From positions 1 to 36,880 of the forward strand of contig JAJPJF010000279.1 of assembly GCA_021324415.1 (NCBI GenBank): a DNA stretch of 36,880 nucleotides, written 5' to 3'. Below, in pieces: positions 1 through 8,743 of the stretch (position 1 is its first letter; every line of letters starts with the position of its first letter). Made by a program: the position numbers and the translations under genes. Source of the stretch: Nostocales cyanobacterium Centralia_MAG_434 (GTDB taxonomy: Bacteria; Cyanobacteriota; Cyanobacteriia; Cyanobacteriales; Nostocaceae). A model generated the notes under the pieces. That model was not told the DNA's origin. It saw only the letters and a list, made by a program, of their open reading frames with translations, and searched no databases.

Positions 1-13
1 CTTACCGAAAAAA

Positions 14-210
14 CGGGTGTAGGTGGTAGGGTGTGGGGTGTAGGGGTAAAAAGAAATTCTTGCAGAAAATGAACACCCTACTCTACACCCAAGCGGGTTG
101 AAAGCCCTTAAATTTATTGATGGAGAAAACAAAAAATTTATTCATCAATGAAATCCCCTCAATTTATTGATGGGGATACCCTACACCCTACACCCTATAC
201 TCCACACCCT
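14..210. repeat. G/T-rich inverted repeats with internal direct repeats
   Basis: This noncoding stretch before the first gene starts with GTGTAGG/AGGGTGTGG-type words at about 14-45. It ends with their inverted counterparts (ACCCTACACC, TCCACACCCT) at about 177-210, with another inverted copy near 71-90. Inside, AATTTATTGATGG occurs twice (about 110-122 and 161-173), and an inverted CATCAAT lies near 142-148. It resembles the low-complexity repeats common between genes of filamentous cyanobacteria. I see no promoter or gene in it. Confidence 0.5.
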
Positions 211-275
211 TTTTAATGTATCTTATTCACTACCAAGCATAATATGAATTAGTAGCCACCTGAGTCTAGGGTTTT

Positions 276-992
276 ATGTCAACTACCATCAGTGAACCAG
301 TTGTTACTTGGGAAAAGTTACCAGACAACTTTCCCTTACCTGATGAGCCTGTGGATAACATTAATCAACCTGCGATCGCCGCCGCCCTCACCGAAAGCTT
401 GGAACTAGAAGGGTTGATTCAGCCTTCTACACTAATTGGCACTAACTTTGGAATTTGTGCAACCTTGGATGGCAAGTTGGTGATTAAAGCACCGGATTGG
501 TTTTATGTTCGTTCTGTTTTGCCAACTCAGCCCCCAAACCAAAACCGCCGCAGCTACACACCTCATAGAGAAGGGGAAGTTCCCACAATTGTGATGGAGT
601 TTTTGTCGGACACCGAAGGCGGTGAATACTCGATTAAGAGAAAATATCCACCAGGTAAATGGTACTACTATGAACGCATTCTGCAAGTTCCCACCTACGT
701 GATATTTGAGCCGGAAGTTGGTTGGGTAGAAGTCTATCAACGCGGCCAGACAGGGGAATATCAACTTCAGCAACCGAATGCAGAGGGACGCTACTGGATT
801 GCGGAGATGGGACTGTTCTTAGGAATCTGGCAGGGGAATAAGGCGAATCGGACAGGCTACTGGCTACGCTGGTGGGATGCTCAAGAGAAGTTGTTGTTGT
901 GGGGAACAGAACGGTTACAGCAGGAACAGCAGTTGCGCAATCTGATGGCGGCAAAGTTACGGGAGTTGGGGGTAGATCCAGAAGTCTTATGA
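276..992 (+). CDS. Uma2 family (DUF820) endonuclease-like protein
   Basis: The 238-residue protein matches the Uma2/DUF820 family, a PD-(D/E)XK nuclease-like fold that is greatly expanded in cyanobacteria. The visible core is APDWF (Asp74), then PTIVMEFLS (Glu108), then a Lys-rich turn (SIKRKY, about 119-124), then the YVIFEPEVGWVEVY strand pair. That order fits the D...E-x-x...K pattern of the fold. The C-terminal 40 residues (WWDAQEKLLLWGTERLQQEQQLRNLMAAKLRELGVDPE, split here as a description) form the Gln/Glu/Leu-rich helix usual in cyanobacterial members. Biological substrates of this family are largely unknown, and no toxin, antitoxin or transposase partner is adjacent. The ATG is the first in frame. 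The gene converges with the downstream peptidase gene. Confidence 0.8.
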   Translation: MSTTISEPVVTWEKLPDNFPLPDEPVDNINQPAIAAALTESLELEGLIQPSTLIGTNFGICATLDGKLVIKAPDWFYVRSVLPTQPPNQNRRSYTPHREGEVPTIVMEFLSDTEGGEYSIKRKYPPGKWYYYERILQVPTYVIFEPEVGWVEVYQRGQTGEYQLQQPNAEGRYWIAEMGLFLGIWQGNKANRTGYWLRWWDAQEKLLLWGTERLQQEQQLRNLMAAKLRELGVDPEVL

Positions 993-1085
993 AGAGATAC
1001 GGTTTCTGTTAAGTGCTAACCCAGTTTCTTTAAAAAATCGCCTCGATAACCACCGCATGAAAGGACGATTAGTACACGAAACAAT

Positions 1086-1136
1086 GGTGGGCTAGGCGTG
1101 TTTAGCGATCGCATAAAATCGTGCGCCTAACCCACC
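1086..1136. repeat. Inverted repeat between convergent genes, possible terminator
   Basis: Arms GGTGGGCTAGGCG (1086-1098) and CGCCTAACCCACC (1124-1136) pair over 13 positions with one mismatch, around a 25-base centre that holds a HIP1 site. It lies between the stop of the Uma2 gene and the stop of the oppositely oriented peptidase, so it could end both transcripts. The same GGGTTAGGCG words are a widespread dispersed repeat in cyanobacteria, so it may simply be a mobile repeat. No T-run follows. Confidence 0.5.
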
Positions 1137-1158
1137 CTACATCAGGGATAATTTTGTC

Positions 1159-3231
1159 TTAATTCTCAACCGCAACACCCAAATTACGTACTAAGAAAGC
1201 CCATTTATCTGCAACTTCCTCGATAATCTTAGCTGTCGGTTTGCCAGCACCATGTCCTGCCTTAGTCTCAATTCTAATGAACACAGGTGATACACCTGTG
1301 TGTGCAGCTTGCAAAGTTGCGGCAAATTTAAAGCTATGTGCGGGAACAACGCGATCATCATGATCTGCTGTCGTAATCATGGTTGCTGGATAGGCTGTAC
1401 CTGGTTTGAGCTTATGCAGTGGTGAATATGCATAAAGTGCCTGAAATTCCTCTAGATTTTCCGACGAACCATATTCAGAAGTCCAAGCCCAGCCGATAGT
1501 AAATTTGTGGAAGCGCAACATATCCATAACGCCTACATCTGGCAAGGCTGCACCAAACAGATCGGGGCGTTGGGTTATGCAAGCACCCACTAGTAACCCC
1601 CCATTACTTCCGCCACCGATCGCCAACTTAGCAGGCTTGGTGTAACCATTGGCAATCAGCCATTCTGCTGCGGCGATGAAGTCATCAAAAACATTTTGCT
1701 TGTTCAACTTCATTCCAGCCTGATGCCATTCTTCGCCATACTCACCACCACCCCGGATGTTAGGGATAGCATAAATACCACCCATTTCCATCCAGATCAA
1801 ACTGCTTACAGAAAAGCTAGGCGTGATCGAGATATTAAACCCACCATAACCATAAAGATATGTGGGGTTATTTCCATCTAATTGAATTCCTTTTTTATGA
1901 GTAATAAACATTGGCACTTGAGTGCCATCTTTGCTGTGATAAAAAACTTGTTTCGTCTCGTAATCATCAGGGTTAAAATCTACCTTTGCCTGGCGGAAAA
2001 CTTCACTCTTTCCGCTAATGAGATCGTAGTGATAGATAGTTCCTGGTACGGTGAAGCTTGTAAAACTGTAAAAAGTTTCGGTATCGTAACGCTTGCCACC
2101 AAAACCACCAGCAGACCCAATCCCTGGTAATTCAACTTCACGCACAAACTCGCCATTGAGGTTATAAATTTTGATTTGGCTGCGAGCATCTTTGAGATAA
2201 TCTACAACAAACTGGTTATTAATTATACCAACGCTTTCTAGAGTCTCCTCCATTTCGGGGATGATTTCTTGCCAATTTTCTAGTGCATGGTTTGCCGTAT
2301 CAATGGCAATCACTCGCCCGCGTGGTGCATCTAAATCAGTGTGGAAATAAAAGACGCTATCATCATGATCAATAAAGCTGTAACTAGCATGAAATTCGTT
2401 GATCAATTCTATGACTTCTGCTTTAGGATTCGTTAAGTCTTTATAAAAAACCAGATTTCTAGGGTCAGTTCCCAGCCAAACGGCAATAATCAGATAGCGT
2501 CCATCTTCTGTTACGCCACCACTAAATCCCCATTCTTTCTGATCTGGGCGTTGATAAATAAGAATATCTTCTGATTGGGGTGTACCCAGTCGATGATAGA
2601 AAAGCTTTTGATAATAGTTAACATCTTCTAATTTGGTTTTTTCATTTGGTTCATCATAGCGACTGTAGAAAAAACCTTTATGGTCATGTGTCCACGATGC
2701 ACCAGAAAACTTAATCCACTTTAAGTGGTCTTCTAAATCTTCACCAGTTTCGATATCCCGTACTTTCCACTCTTGCCAGTCAGAACCAGAGGTAGACAGA
2801 CCATATGCTAAAAGCTTACCATTTTCACTGATGGACAATCCCGAAAGCGCAACGGTACCGTCTTCGGAAAGTTTGTTAGGGTCAAGTAAAACTTTTGCTT
2901 CAGCTTCGAGGGAGGTTAAAGTGTATAAGACAGACTGGTTTTGTAAACCGTCGTTTTTGAAGTAGAAGTAGCGATCGCCTTCTTTAAAGGGAATGCTGTA
3001 TTTTTCATAGTCCCATAGTTTTGTGAGACGCTGCTTGATTTTTTCTCTTGAGAGAATTTCCTGAAGATAGCCAAAAGTCAATTTATTTTGTGCTTGAACC
3101 CAAGCCTTCGTTTCTTCTGAGTCTGGATCTTCCAGCCAACGATAAGGATCAGCAACTTGAGTCCCGTGGTAGTTATCAACTTGATCACTTTTGCGGCTAG
3201 ATGGGTAAGTAAAGTGTTGTTGCGACGACAT
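1159..3231 (-). CDS. Prolyl oligopeptidase (family S9A)
   Basis: A 690-residue cytosolic serine peptidase that cleaves short peptides after proline. The N-terminal half (about residues 70-420) is the seven-bladed propeller. The first 25 residues (YPSSRKSDQVDNYHGTQVAD and PYRWLEDPDS) are the classic S9A opening, and the C-terminal half is the alpha/beta hydrolase. The catalytic triad is intact by counting: Ser542 in GGGSNGGLL, Asp625 in DHDDRV, His660 in KAGHGAGKPTA. Length and spacing are close to the porcine enzyme (710 residues; S554, D641, H680). No signal peptide is visible, so a cytoplasmic location is inferred. The start ATG gives MSSQQHFTYP. The gene follows the hmp operon on the same strand with a 78-base gap before it, but there is no functional link and it is probably separately expressed. 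Confidence 0.95.
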   Translation of the reverse strand: MSSQQHFTYPSSRKSDQVDNYHGTQVADPYRWLEDPDSEETKAWVQAQNKLTFGYLQEILSREKIKQRLTKLWDYEKYSIPFKEGDRYFYFKNDGLQNQSVLYTLTSLEAEAKVLLDPNKLSEDGTVALSGLSISENGKLLAYGLSTSGSDWQEWKVRDIETGEDLEDHLKWIKFSGASWTHDHKGFFYSRYDEPNEKTKLEDVNYYQKLFYHRLGTPQSEDILIYQRPDQKEWGFSGGVTEDGRYLIIAVWLGTDPRNLVFYKDLTNPKAEVIELINEFHASYSFIDHDDSVFYFHTDLDAPRGRVIAIDTANHALENWQEIIPEMEETLESVGIINNQFVVDYLKDARSQIKIYNLNGEFVREVELPGIGSAGGFGGKRYDTETFYSFTSFTVPGTIYHYDLISGKSEVFRQAKVDFNPDDYETKQVFYHSKDGTQVPMFITHKKGIQLDGNNPTYLYGYGGFNISITPSFSVSSLIWMEMGGIYAIPNIRGGGEYGEEWHQAGMKLNKQNVFDDFIAAAEWLIANGYTKPAKLAIGGGSNGGLLVGACITQRPDLFGAALPDVGVMDMLRFHKFTIGWAWTSEYGSSENLEEFQALYAYSPLHKLKPGTAYPATMITTADHDDRVVPAHSFKFAATLQAAHTGVSPVFIRIETKAGHGAGKPTAKIIEEVADKWAFLVRNLGVAVEN

Positions 3232-3309
3232 AATTGTGAATGGTCTGTTTCACTTGCATGGTAACTCGGGTCCACTGTTAATGGTTGACGGTTAACCGCT
3301 ACATTGTAC

Positions 3310-6300
3310 TTAACTATTGCTTCCTGAATGGTTTACCAGATTCTCTCCCTTAAGCATCCTCCCGGCTGCTTCCAGTAAAGCCTCTTCGAGATAGGGTTTG
3401 GTGAAGTAACCGCTAGCACCTAATTGAATTGCCATTTGCCTGTGTTTATCTGCACCCCTTGAGGTAAGCATGGCAATAGGTAAGTGGTTGAGATTGGAGT
3501 CTTTCTGAATGCGAGAGAGCAATTCGAGACCGTCACAACGGGGCATTTCTATATCGCAAAACACAATATCACAAGGCAATCCGGAACGCAGTTTATCCCA
3601 AGCTTCCTGACCATCACGAGCCTGTTCTACACGATAACCTGCTTTGCTAAATGTGATAGACAGCAACTCTCTGACTGTAATTGAGTCATCAACAATCAGG
3701 ACTGTTGGGTCAATTTTAGTCGCAGGAATTTCTGGCACAGTGGGAGTTGCTTGCTGTTCCCAAAGGCTGATACCACGCTGTTTAGAAATTCGTCCTTGGA
3801 AGAGATCAATAATCTCTAACACGTCAGCAATAGGCATAATGCGTCCATCACCCAGGATGGTAGCACCAGCGACACCAATGGGTTTAGGTGCGGGTCCTTC
3901 AAATTGCTTAATCACAATTTCTTGTTCACTCAGCACTTGATCGATCTGTAGCGCAATCAAGGTATTTGCTGAGCGTACTACCACCACAGAAATCATGTCA
4001 TCGTCGCGGTTTCCACCGTAAACATTGCCTCGACTGAGTTGACGATTGAAGGTTAAAAGGTCTTTCAATGGTCGCAATGGCAATACAGTGTCACGCCAAG
4101 GAATAAATTTTTGTCCATCAGAACCATGCTGAATATTTTTTACGGGTATGTCTAGAGTATCTTCTACACCATCCATGGGGAAAGCAATGCGGGCTTTATC
4201 TGACACACAAAAGAGAGCTTTGCAAATGCTTAAGGTCAGCGGTAAGCGAATAGTGAAAGTGGTTCCTTTACCTAGGGTAGAGTCAATATTAATCGTCCCT
4301 CGGATTTCACTGATTCTAGTAAGAACTACGTCTAAACCAACACCACGGCCTGCGAATTCGTCTTCCTTCTCTTTTGTGCTGAAACCAGGCTGGAATAGCA
4401 GGTCGTAAATATCAATATGGGACATGGTTTTGACCTGTTCTGCTGTCATAAGGCCCATCTTGACAGCCTTTGCCTTGACCCCATCTGCATTAATACCAGC
4501 ACCATCATCACTTACGGAGATGACAGTTTGGTTGCCTTGGTGAAAGGCGCGGATGGTGATAACACCAACTGGTGGTTTACCTGCTGCCTGTCGCACTGCT
4601 GGTGTTTCAATACCGTGAGAGATCGCATTGTTCAGCAAATGCGTGAGTGGGCTTTTGAGATGTTCTAGAATCATTTTGTCAATTAAGGTATCTCTACCTT
4701 CAATCACAAGCCGTGCTTGTTTGCCGCATTTGATTGCACTTTCGCGTACACCTCGCTCTAGCGGTGTGCTAATCTCAGCGAACGGCTCCATTCGCGATCG
4801 TGTGATTCCTTCTTGTAGTTGGGTCGTTACTTGCCGGAATTGCCGAGCAACTTGCTCAGTTTCGTCGATCACAAAATCTATGTCACTAGCTGATTCACGT
4901 ACCCGTACAATCAGTTCAATCATTTCCTGAGATAACGTATGGAAAGGAGTAAACCGATCCATTTCTAGCTCACTAAAACCCCTATCCGTATCTTTTTGCG
5001 AACCAATTCCATTGTTTTTACGGCTTGCTAGCAGAGAAGCTTCCAGTAGCGATCGCTCGTACAGTTCTTGCATTCTTGCTCCCACATCTGATAGCTGCTG
5101 CACTTGGCTAAGCAAATTATCTAGAGACTGTCGCAGGCGCTCTTGATCTTGTTCCAAGCTATTGCGATTGACGACCAATTCCCCAACCAAATTGCTGAGA
5201 TCATCCAGATGCTTAACTGGAACCTTCATTAATTGTTCAAATTTAGGAACACGAGTCACAGGCATACGTGGTGCTAGGTCGCCCTTCACCATCTCGACCA
5301 GTTCTTGAAATTGATCGTTAATATCTGCTTTGCTGCTATTTGCGCTAACTTCGCCTGGTACTATATTCAGCAATTCTTCTAGGGCAGACATTTCGTCTTC
5401 TGGTGTAGCGGAAGCAGTTGTACCAAATGTGACTTCTTGTGTTAGCAGCTCATCCAACTCAGCAAATTCATCTTCTATTAAGGTGTCATTTACAGTTTCT
5501 TGCTGTTCTTGTTGGGCTGCCTGTGCCTGTATGTATAGCAAGAGTTCATCTTCATTCTCGACTATTTCTGAAGCAAAATCAGAATTTTCTTGCTGTACAA
5601 TTGTTGCTTCTTCAGTTTTTGATCTTTCCGTCAATAGATATGGTAAATCGTCAATTTCATCATCTATAAGATTTAATAAAGTTTCTATAGATACATCTAA
5701 TGTATCTGTGCTTCTAAACCTGTCATCCGATTTTTGTTGACTTTCTGTATTTAATATATCCTCCAGTTCTGTATCTGCATTTTTTAAATCTACATTTTCA
5801 TAATCTGTTATTTTTTTTGACACCTCAACATTAGTTTCCGAGTTAGAGAGAGTCTCTGCATTGACGACCTCTTGATGTATCTGGTTCTGTTGAGACTCAT
5901 TGGTAAAACTTAAATTTAGTTGATTGTCTAAAGTAAAGAACTCATCACCTAAATCCTGCTGTTGCTGTGGGAAAGAATTGTTTTTAAGATTTATATCATC
6001 TGCTGCTATTTCCTCAAACAGACCAGGCAAAGACTCATGACTTTCTATCTCAAATTCATGAAACCAATCAAGTTCTATTTCAGAAGCAGATTCTTTTGAA
6101 CTGGCCTGTGAAGTTTCGGGAACTGAATTTGTAAATTCAGGCATCAATTCCAAAGCTTCTGGAGGAACAGCAGTGGATTGGTTTCCAAGATTGAGGAAAC
6201 TACCAGGCTGTTGCGAAAAGCTAAGAATCTCAGATGATAGTTCGTCATTGTCAATACCAGGATCAGTTGTTGAATTGGTTAATGGCAGATCCTCAAATAA

Positions 6301-8565
6301 ATTATCGTCAGTCTCTGGCAAAAATATGAGATTTAGTTCTTCTTGTGAAGGTAAAGTGAGATCCAGTGTTTCTAAGTTAAAACCTGGTGGTATTGACCCT
6401 TCAGCATTTCCCAAAATATTATCAGAAGCAGCAGCATGTAAAATTTCTTCCAACGCCCTTGCTGCATCTTCCTCCACAATAGAGTTCAATTCACCTTTGG
6501 GTTCTTCTGAGATTTCTTGATTCCAAAACTGTGCAAGATCATTCTCTTGTTCAGCGAGTTCTACTGATGTTGTAGATCCAGACAAAGCATCCAATACATT
6601 ATCAGAAGTTTCGGATGTAGACTGGTTGGCAAGCGATGCTGATGTTGGATCTTCTGGAATTTTAATTAACAGTTCTTCTAAAGAAGAGATCTTATCTTCA
6701 TCTGGTACTAGAACTACGTTTGTCAGGACAACATCGGCAATTTCTTGCACAGTGTTTAACAAATCGGTTTCTTGAACTAAGTCATCATAACTATTTTCGT
6801 TCTTAACTGGTAGTTCAATACTAGCAATTTCTTGCTGATTGGTTGGTGATGCAGTTTCTTCAGAAACAATTGGTGCTGTTATGTCTTCTTGGTCAACTAA
6901 ATATTCATTACTAAACTCAATCACCAATCCAACATTTTCTGAATTTTGAATTTCTAATTTCTCTTCTTCTAGAAGTTCGTCACCAAATAACTGTACAAGA
7001 GTCAATTCTTCTTCTTGAGGGCTTGGTTGATGAGAATGACCATTAGTTTCTTGGTCAAATAAAAATTGAAAGTCACTATCAGTATTGTTAGTCTCAGTAC
7101 TGCTTAGATTATTTTCAACTTCCTCAGAAGGAATATCTAGGATCTCGACTTGCTCCCATCCATCTAGGTTAGCCGTCTCGCCTTCAAATAAATCAGCAAG
7201 AGTATTTAACTCGACTGTTCCTACCTCTGGGCAATTAGAGCCAATGCTGCTGTCTGCAAAAAGTTCGTCTTTGCTGTTATTGTTCAGTTCCACAGATAAA
7301 TCTGATAGGGTCGTGATGCTGTTTGCCTGAATCTCTAAAAGCTCATTTTCCGTCCTTGGTAAGGCCTCTTCAGGGCTGGTTACAGTATCAACAGTGTCTG
7401 TGGATGAGATTGACTCTGAACTATTTGAAGGTTCGTTTATAGTAGTAGTCGGTTCATCTCCCACATCTATTTCTAGTAATTCAAGTTCTAGAACGGGGAC
7501 GAGGGATTCTAGTTGCTGACTCACAGCAATTTCTGCTTCCCGACCTGTAAGCACTAATTCTAGAGCTTGTTTAATATCTGTAATGACAATTTTGGCTAGG
7601 GTTAGATAACTGTTTGTGGGATTGGCGATTGCACTTGCTGCTACCCGGCACAAATTAGACCAATTTGACCACTTAAATTCTTCACCAAGTTTCACTAAAT
7701 GATGGCAACACTTCTGAAGATTTTCCCGAGTTTCGGGTGTTGCTGTTTGTCTAAACAGTTGCAACATATCCCTAAGTGTATGTATCACCTGGGTTTGAAT
7801 TTGTTGCTCACTATCACTGTCTATTAATATTGCAGGCGATGATGAGGATGCAGCATTGGAGAAGGCAGCATGGTTGTGGGGTAGCGCTGCGAGAGAATGT
7901 GTTGTTCCAGATGACTGCCGTAAGGGTAGTTCTTTGGACACTTTTGGATCGGCGGCAGCTGCCATTCCAAAATGAGTGGTGGGCGTTGGTTTAGCCGAGT
8001 TGTAAAAATCTTCTGAGAGACTTCCTGCAGATCTCCCGTGGGGCCTTTCCTCATGAGATGGGTTGGAGGAGTGAGTCTCTGTTGTCGTGATCGTGGGTGT
8101 TTGAACAGTCTCAGATGGATTAGTCGCTAATTTTATGCTTTCTTCTTTGACAAGTATCTCCAAATGTTCGTGTAGCCACTGAAAAACCGGTTCCGCTTCT
8201 GACATCAGATCACTAGCGATCTCTTCTGAGAGACCAAAGGGTGACTGTAACTGCTCTAATAGTGCTTTTAATGTATCAGATACACCAAGAAATAAAGATT
8301 CTAACTTTTGGTCCACCTGAACCGGGTGTTCTTTCAGAATTTTGAAACAGTCCTCCAATCGATGAGCTGTATGCTGGATGCTATTCAGACCAAGCATTGC
8401 TGCTCCTCCTTTAATGGAATGAGCTGCTCGGAAGACTTCATTAAGCATTTCCGGATCGTTTAACGTTGCTTGGAGATTTAACAACCCTTGCTCAATTGTA
8501 TTGAGGTGATCTTTTGCTTCCTCAATGAAGTAACCCAAAATACGCTGTTGTTGTTCTGGTAGCAT
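3310..8565 (-). CDS. hmpE: HmpE: giant hybrid CheA-type histidine kinase with receiver domain
   Basis: Last gene of the chemosensory operon, 1751 residues from the ATG giving MLPEQQQ. A TTG two codons upstream is also open, but ATG is preferred. Domains in order: HPt with phospho-accepting His49 in AAHSIKGGAAMLG; a degenerate HPt-like helical segment at about 255-345; a very long acidic Ser/Glu/Asp/Asn-rich linker reaching about residue 1110; P3 dimerisation from about 1115; HATPase with N box HLLNNAISHG (about 1309), DDGAGI (about 1353) and GRGVGLD (about 1406); a CheW-like domain at about 1450-1590; and a receiver at about 1621-1740 with DD, Asp1671 (CDIEMP), Thr and Lys (TKP) present. It would autophosphorylate and pass phosphate to its own receiver and to HmpB. 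The order matches cyanobacterial HmpE/PixL/PilL-type kinases. A 178-base repeat-rich gap separates it from hmpD. Confidence 0.93.
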   Translation of the reverse strand: MLPEQQQRILGYFIEEAKDHLNTIEQGLLNLQATLNDPEMLNEVFRAAHSIKGGAAMLGLNSIQHTAHRLEDCFKILKEHPVQVDQKLESLFLGVSDTLKALLEQLQSPFGLSEEIASDLMSEAEPVFQWLHEHLEILVKEESIKLATNPSETVQTPTITTTETHSSNPSHEERPHGRSAGSLSEDFYNSAKPTPTTHFGMAAAADPKVSKELPLRQSSGTTHSLAALPHNHAAFSNAASSSSPAILIDSDSEQQIQTQVIHTLRDMLQLFRQTATPETRENLQKCCHHLVKLGEEFKWSNWSNLCRVAASAIANPTNSYLTLAKIVITDIKQALELVLTGREAEIAVSQQLESLVPVLELELLEIDVGDEPTTTINEPSNSSESISSTDTVDTVTSPEEALPRTENELLEIQANSITTLSDLSVELNNNSKDELFADSSIGSNCPEVGTVELNTLADLFEGETANLDGWEQVEILDIPSEEVENNLSSTETNNTDSDFQFLFDQETNGHSHQPSPQEEELTLVQLFGDELLEEEKLEIQNSENVGLVIEFSNEYLVDQEDITAPIVSEETASPTNQQEIASIELPVKNENSYDDLVQETDLLNTVQEIADVVLTNVVLVPDEDKISSLEELLIKIPEDPTSASLANQSTSETSDNVLDALSGSTTSVELAEQENDLAQFWNQEISEEPKGELNSIVEEDAARALEEILHAAASDNILGNAEGSIPPGFNLETLDLTLPSQEELNLIFLPETDDNLFEDLPLTNSTTDPGIDNDELSSEILSFSQQPGSFLNLGNQSTAVPPEALELMPEFTNSVPETSQASSKESASEIELDWFHEFEIESHESLPGLFEEIAADDINLKNNSFPQQQQDLGDEFFTLDNQLNLSFTNESQQNQIHQEVVNAETLSNSETNVEVSKKITDYENVDLKNADTELEDILNTESQQKSDDRFRSTDTLDVSIETLLNLIDDEIDDLPYLLTERSKTEEATIVQQENSDFASEIVENEDELLLYIQAQAAQQEQQETVNDTLIEDEFAELDELLTQEVTFGTTASATPEDEMSALEELLNIVPGEVSANSSKADINDQFQELVEMVKGDLAPRMPVTRVPKFEQLMKVPVKHLDDLSNLVGELVVNRNSLEQDQERLRQSLDNLLSQVQQLSDVGARMQELYERSLLEASLLASRKNNGIGSQKDTDRGFSELEMDRFTPFHTLSQEMIELIVRVRESASDIDFVIDETEQVARQFRQVTTQLQEGITRSRMEPFAEISTPLERGVRESAIKCGKQARLVIEGRDTLIDKMILEHLKSPLTHLLNNAISHGIETPAVRQAAGKPPVGVITIRAFHQGNQTVISVSDDGAGINADGVKAKAVKMGLMTAEQVKTMSHIDIYDLLFQPGFSTKEKEDEFAGRGVGLDVVLTRISEIRGTINIDSTLGKGTTFTIRLPLTLSICKALFCVSDKARIAFPMDGVEDTLDIPVKNIQHGSDGQKFIPWRDTVLPLRPLKDLLTFNRQLSRGNVYGGNRDDDMISVVVVRSANTLIALQIDQVLSEQEIVIKQFEGPAPKPIGVAGATILGDGRIMPIADVLEIIDLFQGRISKQRGISLWEQQATPTVPEIPATKIDPTVLIVDDSITVRELLSITFSKAGYRVEQARDGQEAWDKLRSGLPCDIVFCDIEMPRCDGLELLSRIQKDSNLNHLPIAMLTSRGADKHRQMAIQLGASGYFTKPYLEEALLEAAGRMLKGENLVNHSGSNS

Positions 8566-8576
8566 AATCAAACAAA

Positions 8577-8740
8577 GTTAGGAGTTAGGAGTTAAGAATT
8601 AGGAACTAGGAGTTAGGAATTAGGAATTAGGAGTTAGGATCTATGACTTGTTTTTATTCCTCACTCCTCAACGCCAGTTTCTACAAGTCGGTAAAGCCGC
8701 CTAATACACTGGCTCCTCCTCACTCCTCACTTTTCTACTT
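8577..8740. repeat. Degenerate GTTAGGA heptamer array plus dispersed repeat module inside the hmp operon
   Basis: From 8577 to 8639 about nine copies of GTTAGGA and variants (GTTAAGA, ATTAGGA, ACTAGGA) run head to tail. This is followed by CAACGCCAGTTTCTACAA (8669-8686) and CACTGGCTCCTCC. The second block has an inverted relative at about 23590-23615 (TTGTAGCAACTGGCGTTG). The module lies between hmpD and hmpE, where the two genes would otherwise be close together. It is non-coding on both strands as far as I can see. Confidence 0.85.
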
Positions 8741-8743
8741 GAA

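Noticed and set aside
110-175. Repeated AATTTATTGATGG looked like two repeats of a CRISPR array.
   Set aside because: Only two imperfect copies with different flanks, no third unit, and no cas gene in the window.
4148-7330. Several plus-strand ORFs of 80-136 codons opposite hmpE.
   Set aside because: They are Ser-rich mirror readings of the acidic linker and kinase domains of hmpE, with no motifs.
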